Of a stretch of 62,218 nucleotides of DNA, positions 41,521 through 49,540 are shown one piece after another. The notes below the pieces were generated by a model. That model did no database searches. It worked only from the letters and a program-made list of their open reading frames with translations, and was not told where the DNA came from. The stretch comes from Anthropogastromicrobium aceti (GTDB taxonomy: Bacteria; Bacillota; Clostridia; Lachnospirales; Lachnospiraceae). A program made the position numbers and the translations under genes. Where the stretch lies: NCBI RefSeq assembly GCF_025567095.1, contig NZ_JAOQJH010000022.1, one strand, 5' to 3'. Position 1 is the first letter of the stretch, and each line of letters starts with the position of its first letter.

Positions 41521-42450
41521 ATGATGGTACAAGTGTTGATTTTGCTAGTGGGATTTTTTCTGCTGGTAAAGGGAGCGGACTGGTTTGTGGAGGGAGCAGC
41601 AAGCATTGCAAAAAAGCTTGGAATACCGCAGCTTGTAATAGGACTTACAATAGTTGCCATGGGAACGAGTTTGCCAGAAGCAGCTGTAAGTATAACGGCA
41701 GCATTAGACAATAATGCAGGAATCACAATCGGAAATATTGTTGGAAGTAATATCTTAAATATATTGATAATTCTTGGAATTACAGCGGTCATTACGAATG
41801 TTTCAATTCAAAAATCAACGTTCTATTATGAAATACCATTCATGCTTATAATTACCGTAATACTCATGATATTTGGAATTACAGGTTCCAAGATAACATT
41901 TATGGAGGGCGTTATTTTCTGGATTTTATTTTTGCTCTATCTCGGATACCTTTATATTATGTCAAAAAAGGGTACAGAGCAGGAAGAAGAGAATGTAAAA
42001 GATATACCAGTATGGAAATGTCTTCTTTTCATGGTGCTTGGCGGAGTTATGGTAGTAATGGGAAGTGATTTTGCCGTTAGCGGTGCAACAGAAATAGCAA
42101 GATTTTTTGGAATGAGTGAACGATTTATTGGTCTTACTATTGTAGCATTTGGAACATCACTTCCAGAGCTTGTAACATCAGTTACGGCAGCAAGAAAAGG
42201 AAATGCCGGAATCGCCATAGGAAATATAGTAGGAAGCAATATTTTCAATATTTTATTTGTAATAGGTACAGCAGCACTCATTTGCTCTGTTCCATTTGAA
42301 CGTAAATTTATCATTGATACAATCATCGCAGTTCTCAGTGGAGTATTGCTTTGGGGTGGAACAATTAAAAAGAAAGAGCTTAGAAAGCCTTGTGGAATTT
42401 TGATGCTGCTTGGTTATGCAGCGTATTTTGTATATTTGTGTGTAATCTAA
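41521..42450 (+). CDS. Ca2+/cation antiporter, CaCA superfamily (YrbG-like)
   Basis: A 309-residue membrane protein of about 10 helices with the two CaCA alpha repeats GLTIVAMGTSLPEAAVS and GLTIVAFGTSLPELVTS, each followed by GNIVGSNI(L/F)NIL. Annotated relatives exchange Ca2+ for Na+ or H+; placement under a manganese riboswitch suggests Mn2+ export here (inference). The start at 41521 follows AAGAGGTAGG; a second ATG comes immediately after. Confidence 0.9.
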   Translation: MMVQVLILLVGFFLLVKGADWFVEGAASIAKKLGIPQLVIGLTIVAMGTSLPEAAVSITAALDNNAGITIGNIVGSNILNILIILGITAVITNVSIQKSTFYYEIPFMLIITVILMIFGITGSKITFMEGVIFWILFLLYLGYLYIMSKKGTEQEEENVKDIPVWKCLLFMVLGGVMVVMGSDFAVSGATEIARFFGMSERFIGLTIVAFGTSLPELVTSVTAARKGNAGIAIGNIVGSNIFNILFVIGTAALICSVPFERKFIIDTIIAVLSGVLLWGGTIKKKELRKPCGILMLLGYAAYFVYLCVI

Positions 42451-42501
42451 AACCAGTGGATAAAACAGTTTTTCTTCGTGTGAAGAGAAAATAAGATTGA
42501 T

Positions 42502-42534
42502 TTTACATAAAATTTACATAGAACTCACATAGAG
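42502..42534 (+). promoter_or_regulatory. Pho-box-like array upstream of the Na/Pi cotransporter
   Basis: Three units in exact 11-bp phase: TTTACATAAAA, TTTACATAGAA, CTCACATAGAG. This matches the direct TT(A/T/C)ACA repeats bound by PhoP-type regulators. GATAG follows two bases later as in the second array. Confidence 0.65.
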
Positions 42535-42568
42535 CTGATAGCATGATTTCTGATATCAGGGTACATTG

Positions 42569-42613
42569 AATAGGAAGGCTGTAGCGGGCGAATCTGCAGG
42601 TCTTCCTATTTTT
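42569..42613 (+). terminator. Hairpin with T-run in the Na/Pi cotransporter leader
   Basis: AATAGGAAG (42569-42577) pairs with CTTCCTATT (42602-42610), with a shorter inner CTG/CAG stem, then TTT. It lies between the Pho-like array and the gene, so it could limit read-through from the antiporter gene or attenuate nptA itself. Confidence 0.55.
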
Positions 42614-42711
42614 GATATCAATGGTGATATCAAATACAGCAGTTTCCTGACAAAATCTTATAAATAGGTTTTGCACAAAAATGTACATCCGGGAAACCGG
42701 GGGAGGAAATC

Positions 42712-44565
42712 ATGAATGAGAATGTAAAAATCGTGTTTGGTCTGCTTGGTGGTCTCGCACTGTTTTTGTATGGAATGAACGGTATGAGCGATGCGCTTCA
42801 AAAGACAGCTGGAGATAAGATGAAAAAAATCTTAAGCTTTTTGACGAAGAATCCGATCATGGGTGCATTAGCAGGCGCACTTGTGACAGCTGTTTTGCAG
42901 AGCAGCTCCGCAACAACTGTTATGGTAATAGGATTTGTAAGTGCAGGACTTATGAGTCTGCCGCAGGCAATATCTGTTATCTTTGGTGCCAATATTGGTA
43001 CGACAATGACAGCACAGCTGATGGCATTTAAGATCAGCGACTATATTTATCCACTTATCTTCATCGGATTCATGATGAACTTTGTCTGTAAGAAAGAGCA
43101 GTTAAAAAATATTGGACTTGTCATTTTCTCATTTGGTATCTTATTTGAAGGTATTGAGATCATGGGAAGTGTAATGAAGCCGCTTGCTACAAGTGCAATT
43201 TTTGTGGATCTGATGGCAAAGGTAAAGGAAATCCCGATTCTCGGTGTGGCACTGGGAACAATTATGACACTTGTTGTACAGAGCAGTTCTGCAACAATTG
43301 CCGTACTGCAAAATTTTGCAGCTCAGCCAGGACCGGATGGTGTGACGAGCGTAATGGGATTAGCAGGTGCGATTCCGATTCTTCTTGGTGATAATATTGG
43401 AACAACAATCACTGCACTTTTAGCATCAATTGGACAGTCTAAAAATGCAAAGCGTACTGCTATTGCGCATAGTATTTTTAATATTACAGGAAGTGTTGTA
43501 TTCTTGTGTGTGCTTCCATTTTTTGCACGCTTCGTTCAATTTATTTCACCAAAGGGAAATGAGATTGATGTTATCTCAAGACAGATTGCTAATGCACACA
43601 CCACCTTTAATATAGTTTGTACTCTTATATGGCTCCCACTTATCCCACTTATGGTAAAGATTGTTACTACAATTATAAGAGGAACAGAGAAGCAAAGAGA
43701 CGATGGTCCTGTAAGCGTTCTGGAGAATGGAGTGATTGCACAGCCGGCAGCTGCACTTTATCTTGTATCAGAAGAGTTAGAGCATATGGCAGAGGTTGGC
43801 AGCAAGCTTTTGACTGCACTTAAGGAAAGCTTTTCTTCTGACAAAACACAGAGTGATGCAGCCACAGAGCAGTACAAAACATATCGCAGACAGGCAGCTC
43901 GAATGGAAGAGGATCTTGCTGCATATGTAACGAAGATGCTTTCAAGCGGAAATTTAACACAGCAGCAGTCAGGCCAGGCGGCAGGTCTTTTGTATGTCTC
44001 AAATAATATTGGACGTATTGCAGACCGCTGTGAGGAAATTGCAGGTGTTCATGAAAAAATTACGCAGAGCGGAAAATCGTTCTCAGAGATGGCAACAGGA
44101 GAGCTGCAGGATTGTATAGAGATCTCAAGAAAGCTGTTTGATCGTGCCATTCGTTCAATTAAGGATGGCGATTTAGATCGCGCCCGCACCGTTGTAAAGA
44201 AAAAGAATAAGATGAGAAAGGCACAGAAGCAGTTAAAGCGTGCTCATATTGCGCGTGTCAACGAGGGACTTTGCGATGCGTCTATGACAGAAGATTATTC
44301 AGCAATCATTTATAGCTTAGACAGAATTGTTGATAATTGTGTAAGCATTGCAGAGGAGACACTTGATCATCTTTCATTTGTTAATTTTTCAGAAGAAGAG
44401 GCAGATGAAGAAAGACCAGCTGATATTATTGCAGAGATTAACGCAGAGGAAACTCTTGAGGAGCATGAGAATAGTGAGCAAGAAGAAAATGCAAATGCTT
44501 CAGATACAGATGATACAGATGGCAGCTCCAATACTGCGATTAACAAGGCAACAGATTTTTCATAA
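42712..44565 (+). CDS. Na+/phosphate cotransporter family protein with PhoU-like C-terminus
   Basis: The 617-residue protein contains duplicated Na/Pi cotransport repeats, each with QSSSAT (VLQSSSATTVMVIGF and VVQSSSATIAVLQ) and GANIGTT/GDNIGTT. About eight helices are followed by a cytoplasmic PhoU-like helical domain (residues ~350-560) and an acidic Glu-rich tail. It imports phosphate with sodium and may regulate through the PhoU-like part. The Pho-box-like array upstream implies induction under phosphate limitation. GGGGGAGG precedes the start. Confidence 0.9.
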   Translation: MNENVKIVFGLLGGLALFLYGMNGMSDALQKTAGDKMKKILSFLTKNPIMGALAGALVTAVLQSSSATTVMVIGFVSAGLMSLPQAISVIFGANIGTTMTAQLMAFKISDYIYPLIFIGFMMNFVCKKEQLKNIGLVIFSFGILFEGIEIMGSVMKPLATSAIFVDLMAKVKEIPILGVALGTIMTLVVQSSSATIAVLQNFAAQPGPDGVTSVMGLAGAIPILLGDNIGTTITALLASIGQSKNAKRTAIAHSIFNITGSVVFLCVLPFFARFVQFISPKGNEIDVISRQIANAHTTFNIVCTLIWLPLIPLMVKIVTTIIRGTEKQRDDGPVSVLENGVIAQPAAALYLVSEELEHMAEVGSKLLTALKESFSSDKTQSDAATEQYKTYRRQAARMEEDLAAYVTKMLSSGNLTQQQSGQAAGLLYVSNNIGRIADRCEEIAGVHEKITQSGKSFSEMATGELQDCIEISRKLFDRAIRSIKDGDLDRARTVVKKKNKMRKAQKQLKRAHIARVNEGLCDASMTEDYSAIIYSLDRIVDNCVSIAEETLDHLSFVNFSEEEADEERPADIIAEINAEETLEEHENSEQEENANASDTDDTDGSSNTAINKATDFS

Positions 44566-44589
44566 AATTTACATTTGATTTACCGTACA
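44557..44589 (+). promoter_or_regulatory. Second Pho-box-like array, before the small membrane protein
   Basis: TTTTCAT, TTTACAT and TTTACCG start at 44557, 44568 and 44579, again in exact 11-bp phase, overlapping the end of the preceding gene. GATAG follows at the same offset as in the first array. Confidence 0.55.
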
Positions 44590-44648
44590 AAGATAGAAGG
44601 CTATGTTTGAATGGAGTATATTGGTGTCAGAAAGAGAGGTAAGATATT

Positions 44649-44894
44649 ATGAAAATGGCATCAATGTGGTACGCAATTAATCATTCAGATATAGAAAAAT
44701 CAATGAAGCAGGTAATATTTGTAGGAATCAATATTGTATTGTGGGCAGCAATTGCATTTATTGTATGTGTGGCAGGGGGTACAATTGGTGGTTCCTTCAA
44801 TGAAAAATGGAGATTTATGACATTCTTAATCACTGGATATAGCGCAGTGATCATGGGATTCTTCAGAAGTGTATTTTATTTGCTTAGAAAATAA
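44649..44894 (+). CDS. Small membrane protein of unknown function
   Basis: An 81-residue protein with two predicted helices: QVIFVGINIVLWAAIAFIVC and FMTFLITGYSAVIMGFFRSV. No family was recognised. It has its own AGAGAGG ribosome binding site, a Pho-box-like array about 65 bp upstream and a clear terminator downstream, so it appears to be a real, separately regulated phosphate-responsive gene. Confidence 0.65.
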   Translation: MKMASMWYAINHSDIEKSMKQVIFVGINIVLWAAIAFIVCVAGGTIGGSFNEKWRFMTFLITGYSAVIMGFFRSVFYLLRK

Positions 44895-44904
44895 TAAATC
44901 AAAA

Positions 44905-44937
44905 AGATTGGCCGGAAAACCGGTCAGTCTTTTTTTA
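44905..44937 (+). terminator. Terminator of the small membrane protein gene
   Basis: AGATTGGCCGG pairs with CCGGTCAGTCT around AAAA, followed by TTTTTTT. Confidence 0.85.
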
Positions 44938-44951
44938 TGCAGATTTCTTCC

Positions 44952-44980
44952 TTTACAGAAATTTTTTTGTGTGGTACGAT
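44952..44980 (+). promoter_or_regulatory. Promoter of the rsmH-like gene
   Basis: -35 TTTACA (44952-44957), -10 TACGAT (44975-44980), 17-bp spacer. Confidence 0.6.
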
Positions 44981-45033
44981 TAAAAAGATTGCATTACAAA
45001 ATGAAATATAAAAGTGGAAGGAATTGATTATAT

Positions 45034-46152
45034 ATGGAAGAGAACAGAAAGGAAAATATTAAGAACACACCAAACGTGCAAGCAGGGGACGATATGCAGA
45101 CACCGCACAAAAGACGTGTGCGTTATAAAGGAAAATATCCGAGAAAATTTGAGGAAAAATATAAGGAGCTGCAGCCGGAAAAATATAAAGAGACGGCCGA
45201 GCATATCATTCAAAAGGGAAACACTCCGGCAGGAACACATAGACCAATCTGTGTGGAAGAAATTTTATCTTTCTTAGATGTGAAGCCCGGCCAGATAGGC
45301 GTTGACGCGACACTTGGCTATGGAGGTCATACACAGAAGATTCTTGACTGTCTTAAGGGTGAAGGCCATTTGTACTCACTTGATGTCGATCCGATTGAGT
45401 CAGAAAAAACAAAGAAGCGTCTGAGAGATCAGGGTTATGGTGAGAATGTATGGGATGTTTGTCTGATGAATTTTGCAAATATTGCTGAGATTGAAAAAAA
45501 GGCTGGAAAGCTTGATTTTGTGCTTGCTGATCTTGGCGTTTCTTCTATGCAGATCGATGATCCGAAGCGCGGCTTCTCTTTTCGCGAGGAAGGACCGCTT
45601 GATCTTAGATTAAATCCGCAGGCAGGAGTTAAGGCATCAGAGCGTCTAAAAGAAATGGATGCAGAAGAGATTGAGGGTATGCTTTTTGAAAACTCAGATG
45701 AACCGCTTGCAAAAGAGCTTGCAAGAGCAATAATGTCAGCAAAAAGAAAGAAGCAGCCAATTGAGACAACTAGTCAGCTTAGGGAGATTGTAGAGCAGGT
45801 CGTTCTTCGCACAAAGCCGGAAAATCCGAAGGAAGCTGTAAAAAAGACATGTCAGCGAGTATTTCAGGCGCTGCGAATTGATGTTAATAGTGAATTTGAA
45901 GTGTTAGATTCTTTCTTAGAGGCGCTGCCTCATATATTAAAGCCGGGCGGAAAGGCTGCTATATTAACATTTCATTCTGGTGAAGACCGCATGGTAAAAA
46001 AATCATTCCAGTACTATGCAAGAGAAGGCATTTACAGTGACATAGCAAAGGATGTTATTCGTCCGTCTGCAAAGGAGTGCGCATCTAATCCAAGAGCACG
46101 CTCAACTAAGTTTCGCTGGGCAGTTCGCTCTGATGTACAAAAATATGAGTAA
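45034..46152 (+). CDS. rsmH: RsmH-type 16S rRNA (cytosine-N4) methyltransferase, stand-alone paralog
   Basis: A 372-residue MraW/RsmH family enzyme: SAM site VDATLGYGGHTQKIL, DFVLADLGVSSMQIDDPKRGFSF, GPLDLRL, and the C-terminal FQALRIDVNSE and ILTFHSGEDRMVK blocks. A basic N-terminal extension of about 70 residues (KRRVRYKGKYPRKFEEKYKE…) precedes the HRPICVEE start usual for the enzyme. It is not in a division-wall (mraZ-ftsL) cluster, so it is probably the second, extended paralog found in some Firmicutes; its target may be C1402 or another base. The gene has its own promoter. Confidence 0.85.
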   Translation: MEENRKENIKNTPNVQAGDDMQTPHKRRVRYKGKYPRKFEEKYKELQPEKYKETAEHIIQKGNTPAGTHRPICVEEILSFLDVKPGQIGVDATLGYGGHTQKILDCLKGEGHLYSLDVDPIESEKTKKRLRDQGYGENVWDVCLMNFANIAEIEKKAGKLDFVLADLGVSSMQIDDPKRGFSFREEGPLDLRLNPQAGVKASERLKEMDAEEIEGMLFENSDEPLAKELARAIMSAKRKKQPIETTSQLREIVEQVVLRTKPENPKEAVKKTCQRVFQALRIDVNSEFEVLDSFLEALPHILKPGGKAAILTFHSGEDRMVKKSFQYYAREGIYSDIAKDVIRPSAKECASNPRARSTKFRWAVRSDVQKYE

Positions 46153-46192
46153 AACAGGCAAAACGGTCAAAAGATCAGGAGAGACAACTAGG

Positions 46193-47068
46193 ATGAAAAG
46201 AAAAGTAAAAGTTATTTTGACAGCAGCAATCTTTACATTTTGTACAGCAATTGGCGGTTGCAAGGCAGTAGAGTCAAAGCTTGAGCCTGTTTATGAAGCT
46301 CTTTTGCAGGAGGATTCTGTACAAGAAGAAAAAAGTGTGCAGGCAAGCGAAAATCAGGAAATGTCAACGAAAGAAGATTTGTCTGAAAAAGAGTCGGCAT
46401 CTGTTGAGGATAAGGAAAAGGAAACGGTTGGCTTTACAGCTGTCCCGGCAGGAACGGTAACAGTTGAAGAGGCAAACAGCAGCGCTGGGCCGATTCGCCT
46501 GGCGGGAGATAAAAAAATTTTGCTGACAGGAGATTCCAGAACTGTTTGTCTTTACTGCTCACAGATATATGACGAAGCAGAGTATCCAAAGCATGTTTTT
46601 TATAACATTGATGAAGCAACCTTTACAGGATATACAAACGAAAGCATTGTAGTGGCAAAGGGAGGCGAGGGCTGCAGCTGGATGCGTGCAGTTGGCATTC
46701 CTAATGCAGTATCTCATCTTGAAGAGGCCGATGCGCTTGTCATCTGGTTTGGCGTAAATGATCTTCATGTCGCCTCCGACTACATTAATTATGTAAATGG
46801 TCTTGTACAGCAATACGATATTCCCATTTACTATATGACAATTGGACCGTGCAACGGACATTGGGAGCAAAAAAACAGTGAGGTGTTGGCATTTAATTCG
46901 GCGTTGACACAAATGCTAGATCCTAAGGTGACTGTGATAGATGCGTATGGCTATATCAAAAACGGATTAGACAGCGGTTTATTTGCCACAATGGACGGAC
47001 TTCATTATGATTATTATACAAGTAAAGCAATTTATGAGTTTATGGTAGAACAAGTAACGAATCCGTAA
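46193..47068 (+). CDS. SGNH/GDSL-hydrolase-like lipoprotein
   Basis: A 291-residue exported protein. Signal peptide with a likely lipobox (TAIGGC, Cys at about residue 23), a charged low-complexity linker (~30-85), then an SGNH domain: block I LLTGDSRTV, block III WFGVNDLH and catalytic pair DGLHYD. Likely an extracellular esterase acting on cell wall or glycan acetyl groups. The ATG at 46193 has AGGAGA at 10 nt; an ATG at 46145 overlapping rsmH lacks a binding site. It shows that a lipobox can be recognised in this genome, in contrast to the four binding proteins. Confidence 0.78.
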   Translation: MKRKVKVILTAAIFTFCTAIGGCKAVESKLEPVYEALLQEDSVQEEKSVQASENQEMSTKEDLSEKESASVEDKEKETVGFTAVPAGTVTVEEANSSAGPIRLAGDKKILLTGDSRTVCLYCSQIYDEAEYPKHVFYNIDEATFTGYTNESIVVAKGGEGCSWMRAVGIPNAVSHLEEADALVIWFGVNDLHVASDYINYVNGLVQQYDIPIYYMTIGPCNGHWEQKNSEVLAFNSALTQMLDPKVTVIDAYGYIKNGLDSGLFATMDGLHYDYYTSKAIYEFMVEQVTNP

Positions 47069-47075
47069 GTAAGCA

Positions 47076-47104
47076 TTGCACTGTAAAATATTTTTGTGTA
47101 TACT
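47076..47104 (+). promoter_or_regulatory. Promoter of the NSS transporter gene
   Basis: -35 TTGCAC (47076-47081), -10 TATACT (47099-47104), 17-bp spacer. Confidence 0.65.
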
Positions 47105-47166
47105 GGTACGGTATGGCGTAAAATTCTGCGCAATAACGTTATAAATAGAAAAGGAAGGGCGAAGTT

Positions 47167-48543
47167 TTGAGTAAACATGAAAACAAAAAAAGAAGTAGCT
47201 TCTCTGGCAAGTTAGGATTTGTCTTGTCAGCAGCAGGTGCTTCAGTAGGCCTTGGCAACATCTGGCGATTTCCGTATTTGGCAGCAAAATACGGCGGAGG
47301 AATCTTTTTGCTGATTTATATTATATTGGCACTGACCTTTGGATACAGTATGATTGTTGCAGAGACTTCAATAGGACGAATGACAGGAAAAAGTCCTGTC
47401 GGTGCATTCCACAGCTTTGGAAAAGCAAAATGGCTGTCATTTGGCGGTTGGATCAATGCAATCATCCCGATTCTGATTGTGCCGTATTATTCAGTAATCG
47501 GAGGATGGGTTATCAAATATTTATTTGAGTATATGACTGGACATGCAGGGACAGTTGCAGCAGATGGATATTTTTCTTCATTCATTTCTAGTGGTGCAGC
47601 CACAGAGATCTGCTTTTTAATTTTCGTATTTATTACATTGGCGATTATCTTTGCAGGTGTTCGAAATGGAATTGAGCGCGTATCAAAGTTTATGATGCCA
47701 GTACTCGTTGTGCTGTCTGTCATTATCGCAGTATATTCTGTTAGCAGACCGGGCGCTATGGCAGGTGTGAAGTATTTTCTTATTCCCAATGTAGAAAACT
47801 TCTCATGGATGACAGTCGTATCAGCGATGGGACAGATGTTTTATTCACTGTCAATTGCGATGGGTATTTTGATCACATTTGGTTCTTACATGAAAAAGGA
47901 TGTGTCTATTGAAGGTTCAACAAAAAATGTAGAAATCTTTGATACAGCGATTGCGATTATGGCAGGACTTATGATTATTCCGGCAGTATTTGCATTCTCC
48001 GGCGGTGATCCGGATGCACTTCAGGCAGGTCCGGCACTTATGTTTATCACTCTTCCAAAGGTATTTGCTAATATGGGCTTTGGAACAGCAGCAGGTATTT
48101 TGTTCTTCTTGCTTGTATTATTTGCAGCTGTAACAAGCTCTATTGCGCTGACTGAGAGTGCAGTTTCCACATTTGAGGATGAGCTTGGCTGGAATCGTAA
48201 AAAAGCTACACTTGTACTTGCAGTGATTATGGTATCACTTGGAAGCCTTTCCTGTCTTGGATATGGTCCGCTTGCAAATGTAACTATTATTGGAATGCAG
48301 TTTCTTGATTTCTTTGATTTTCTGACAAACTCTGTTATGATGCCGATTGCAGCAATCATGATCTGTCTTCTTGTGTCAAGGGCAGCAGGAATCAAGGCAG
48401 TCGAGGCAGAAGTTTTGCACGGAGAGGGAACATTTCGCAGAAAGAAGATTTTCTGCGTGATGATCAAGTACATCTGCCCAATCTTTGCAGCAATTATTCT
48501 TATTAGCTCCGTTGCAAATGCATTCGGATGGATTTCAATGTAA
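47167..48543 (+). CDS. Sodium-dependent transporter, NSS family
   Basis: A 458-residue LeuT-fold protein with the family signature GLGNIWRFPYLAAKYGGG in helix 1, AETSIGRMTG, an unwound helix 6 region (GQMFYSLSIAMGILITFGSYM) and about 11-12 helices. It couples Na+ to uptake of an amino acid or related compound. The start is a TTG at 47167, about 8 nt after AAGGAAGGG; no in-frame ATG lies near the N-terminus. Confidence 0.9.
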   Translation: MSKHENKKRSSFSGKLGFVLSAAGASVGLGNIWRFPYLAAKYGGGIFLLIYIILALTFGYSMIVAETSIGRMTGKSPVGAFHSFGKAKWLSFGGWINAIIPILIVPYYSVIGGWVIKYLFEYMTGHAGTVAADGYFSSFISSGAATEICFLIFVFITLAIIFAGVRNGIERVSKFMMPVLVVLSVIIAVYSVSRPGAMAGVKYFLIPNVENFSWMTVVSAMGQMFYSLSIAMGILITFGSYMKKDVSIEGSTKNVEIFDTAIAIMAGLMIIPAVFAFSGGDPDALQAGPALMFITLPKVFANMGFGTAAGILFFLLVLFAAVTSSIALTESAVSTFEDELGWNRKKATLVLAVIMVSLGSLSCLGYGPLANVTIIGMQFLDFFDFLTNSVMMPIAAIMICLLVSRAAGIKAVEAEVLHGEGTFRRKKIFCVMIKYICPIFAAIILISSVANAFGWISM

Positions 48544-48548
48544 TTTAG

Positions 48549-48586
48549 TAACAGCACTGACATAAAGCCAGTGCTGTTATTTTATT
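48549..48586 (+). terminator. Terminator of the NSS gene
   Basis: TAACAGCACTG pairs with CAGTGCTGTTA, followed by TTTTATT. Confidence 0.8.
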
Positions 48587-48640
48587 AAAAAATTTATATA
48601 GATATCTTTTATCACTAACCCTTCTTTTGGCATGTTTTGA

Positions 48641-48669
48641 TTTCACTTTCCCTTTCTTTTGTGTATACT
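48641..48669 (+). promoter_or_regulatory. Promoter of the ZIP gene
   Basis: -35 TTTCAC (48641-48646) and -10 TATACT (48664-48669) with a 17-bp spacer; a nearby TTGATT would be too far. Confidence 0.5.
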
Positions 48670-48710
48670 ATAAGTAAGTGTAATTATAAAAAAGAAAGGG
48701 ATGATAAATA

Positions 48711-49493
48711 ATGATAGCTTCTATCGCACAGGGACTTTTGATCCCGTTTGCAGGAACATCGCTTGGCTCTGCCTGCGTGTTTTTCCTGCGTAAGACATTA
48801 AATAAACAGATACAGCGAGCGCTGACTGGATTTGCGGCAGGTGTCATGGTAGCTGCTTCTATATGGAGTCTGCTGCTTCCGGCAATTGAGCAGTCAGAAA
48901 GCATGGGAAAGCTTTCCTTTATTCCGGCAGTTGTCGGCTTTTGGATTGGCATTTTCTTTTTGCTGTTTCTTGATCACGTCACACCGCATCTTCATCTAAA
49001 CAGCAAAGAATCTGAAGGACCAAAGAAAAACTTCTCGCGCACGACAAAGATGCTTCTTGCCGTGACAATTCATAATATACCAGAGGGAATGGCAGTTGGA
49101 GTTGTGTATGCCGGATGGATAAGCGGCGATTCAAATATCACTCTTATGAGTGCACTTATTTTATCACTAGGCATTGCAATTCAAAATTTCCCAGAAGGAG
49201 CAATTATTTCAATGCCGCTTAGAGGTGAGGGTATGAGCCGCCCAAAGTCATTTTTAATGGGTGTGCTGTCAGGTGCAGTAGAGCCAGTGGCAGGTGTACT
49301 TACGATACTTGCGGCAGGAATCATAGTGCCGGTGCTTCCGTATCTTTTAAGCTTTGCAGCGGGGGCAATGCTGTACGTAGTAGTGGAGGAACTGATTCCG
49401 GAAATGTCAGAAGGCAGCCATTCCAACATCGGAACTGTCTTGTTTGCAGTGGGTTTTTCGGTTATGATGATTCTAGATGTTGCGCTCGGGTGA
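48711..49493 (+). CDS. ZIP family divalent metal transporter
   Basis: A 260-residue protein of about eight helices with metal-site motifs VTIHNIPEGMAVG and IAIQNFPEGAIIS, and a His-containing loop DHVTPHLHL. It imports Zn2+ or related cations. A truncated second copy of its C-terminus lies at 37922. The addB gene starts within 50 bp, so the ZIP promoter may also drive addBA. AAAGGG lies upstream of the ATG. Confidence 0.9.
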   Translation: MIASIAQGLLIPFAGTSLGSACVFFLRKTLNKQIQRALTGFAAGVMVAASIWSLLLPAIEQSESMGKLSFIPAVVGFWIGIFFLLFLDHVTPHLHLNSKESEGPKKNFSRTTKMLLAVTIHNIPEGMAVGVVYAGWISGDSNITLMSALILSLGIAIQNFPEGAIISMPLRGEGMSRPKSFLMGVLSGAVEPVAGVLTILAAGIIVPVLPYLLSFAAGAMLYVVVEELIPEMSEGSHSNIGTVLFAVGFSVMMILDVALG

Positions 49494-49540
49494 CAGGAAT
49501 CAGAAAGAATGGCGTTACAAATCAGGAAGGAAAAAAGAGC

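Noticed and set aside
48021..48563. 180-codon minus-strand frame inside the NSS transporter gene
   Set aside because: Shadow of the transporter frame without its own ribosome binding site.
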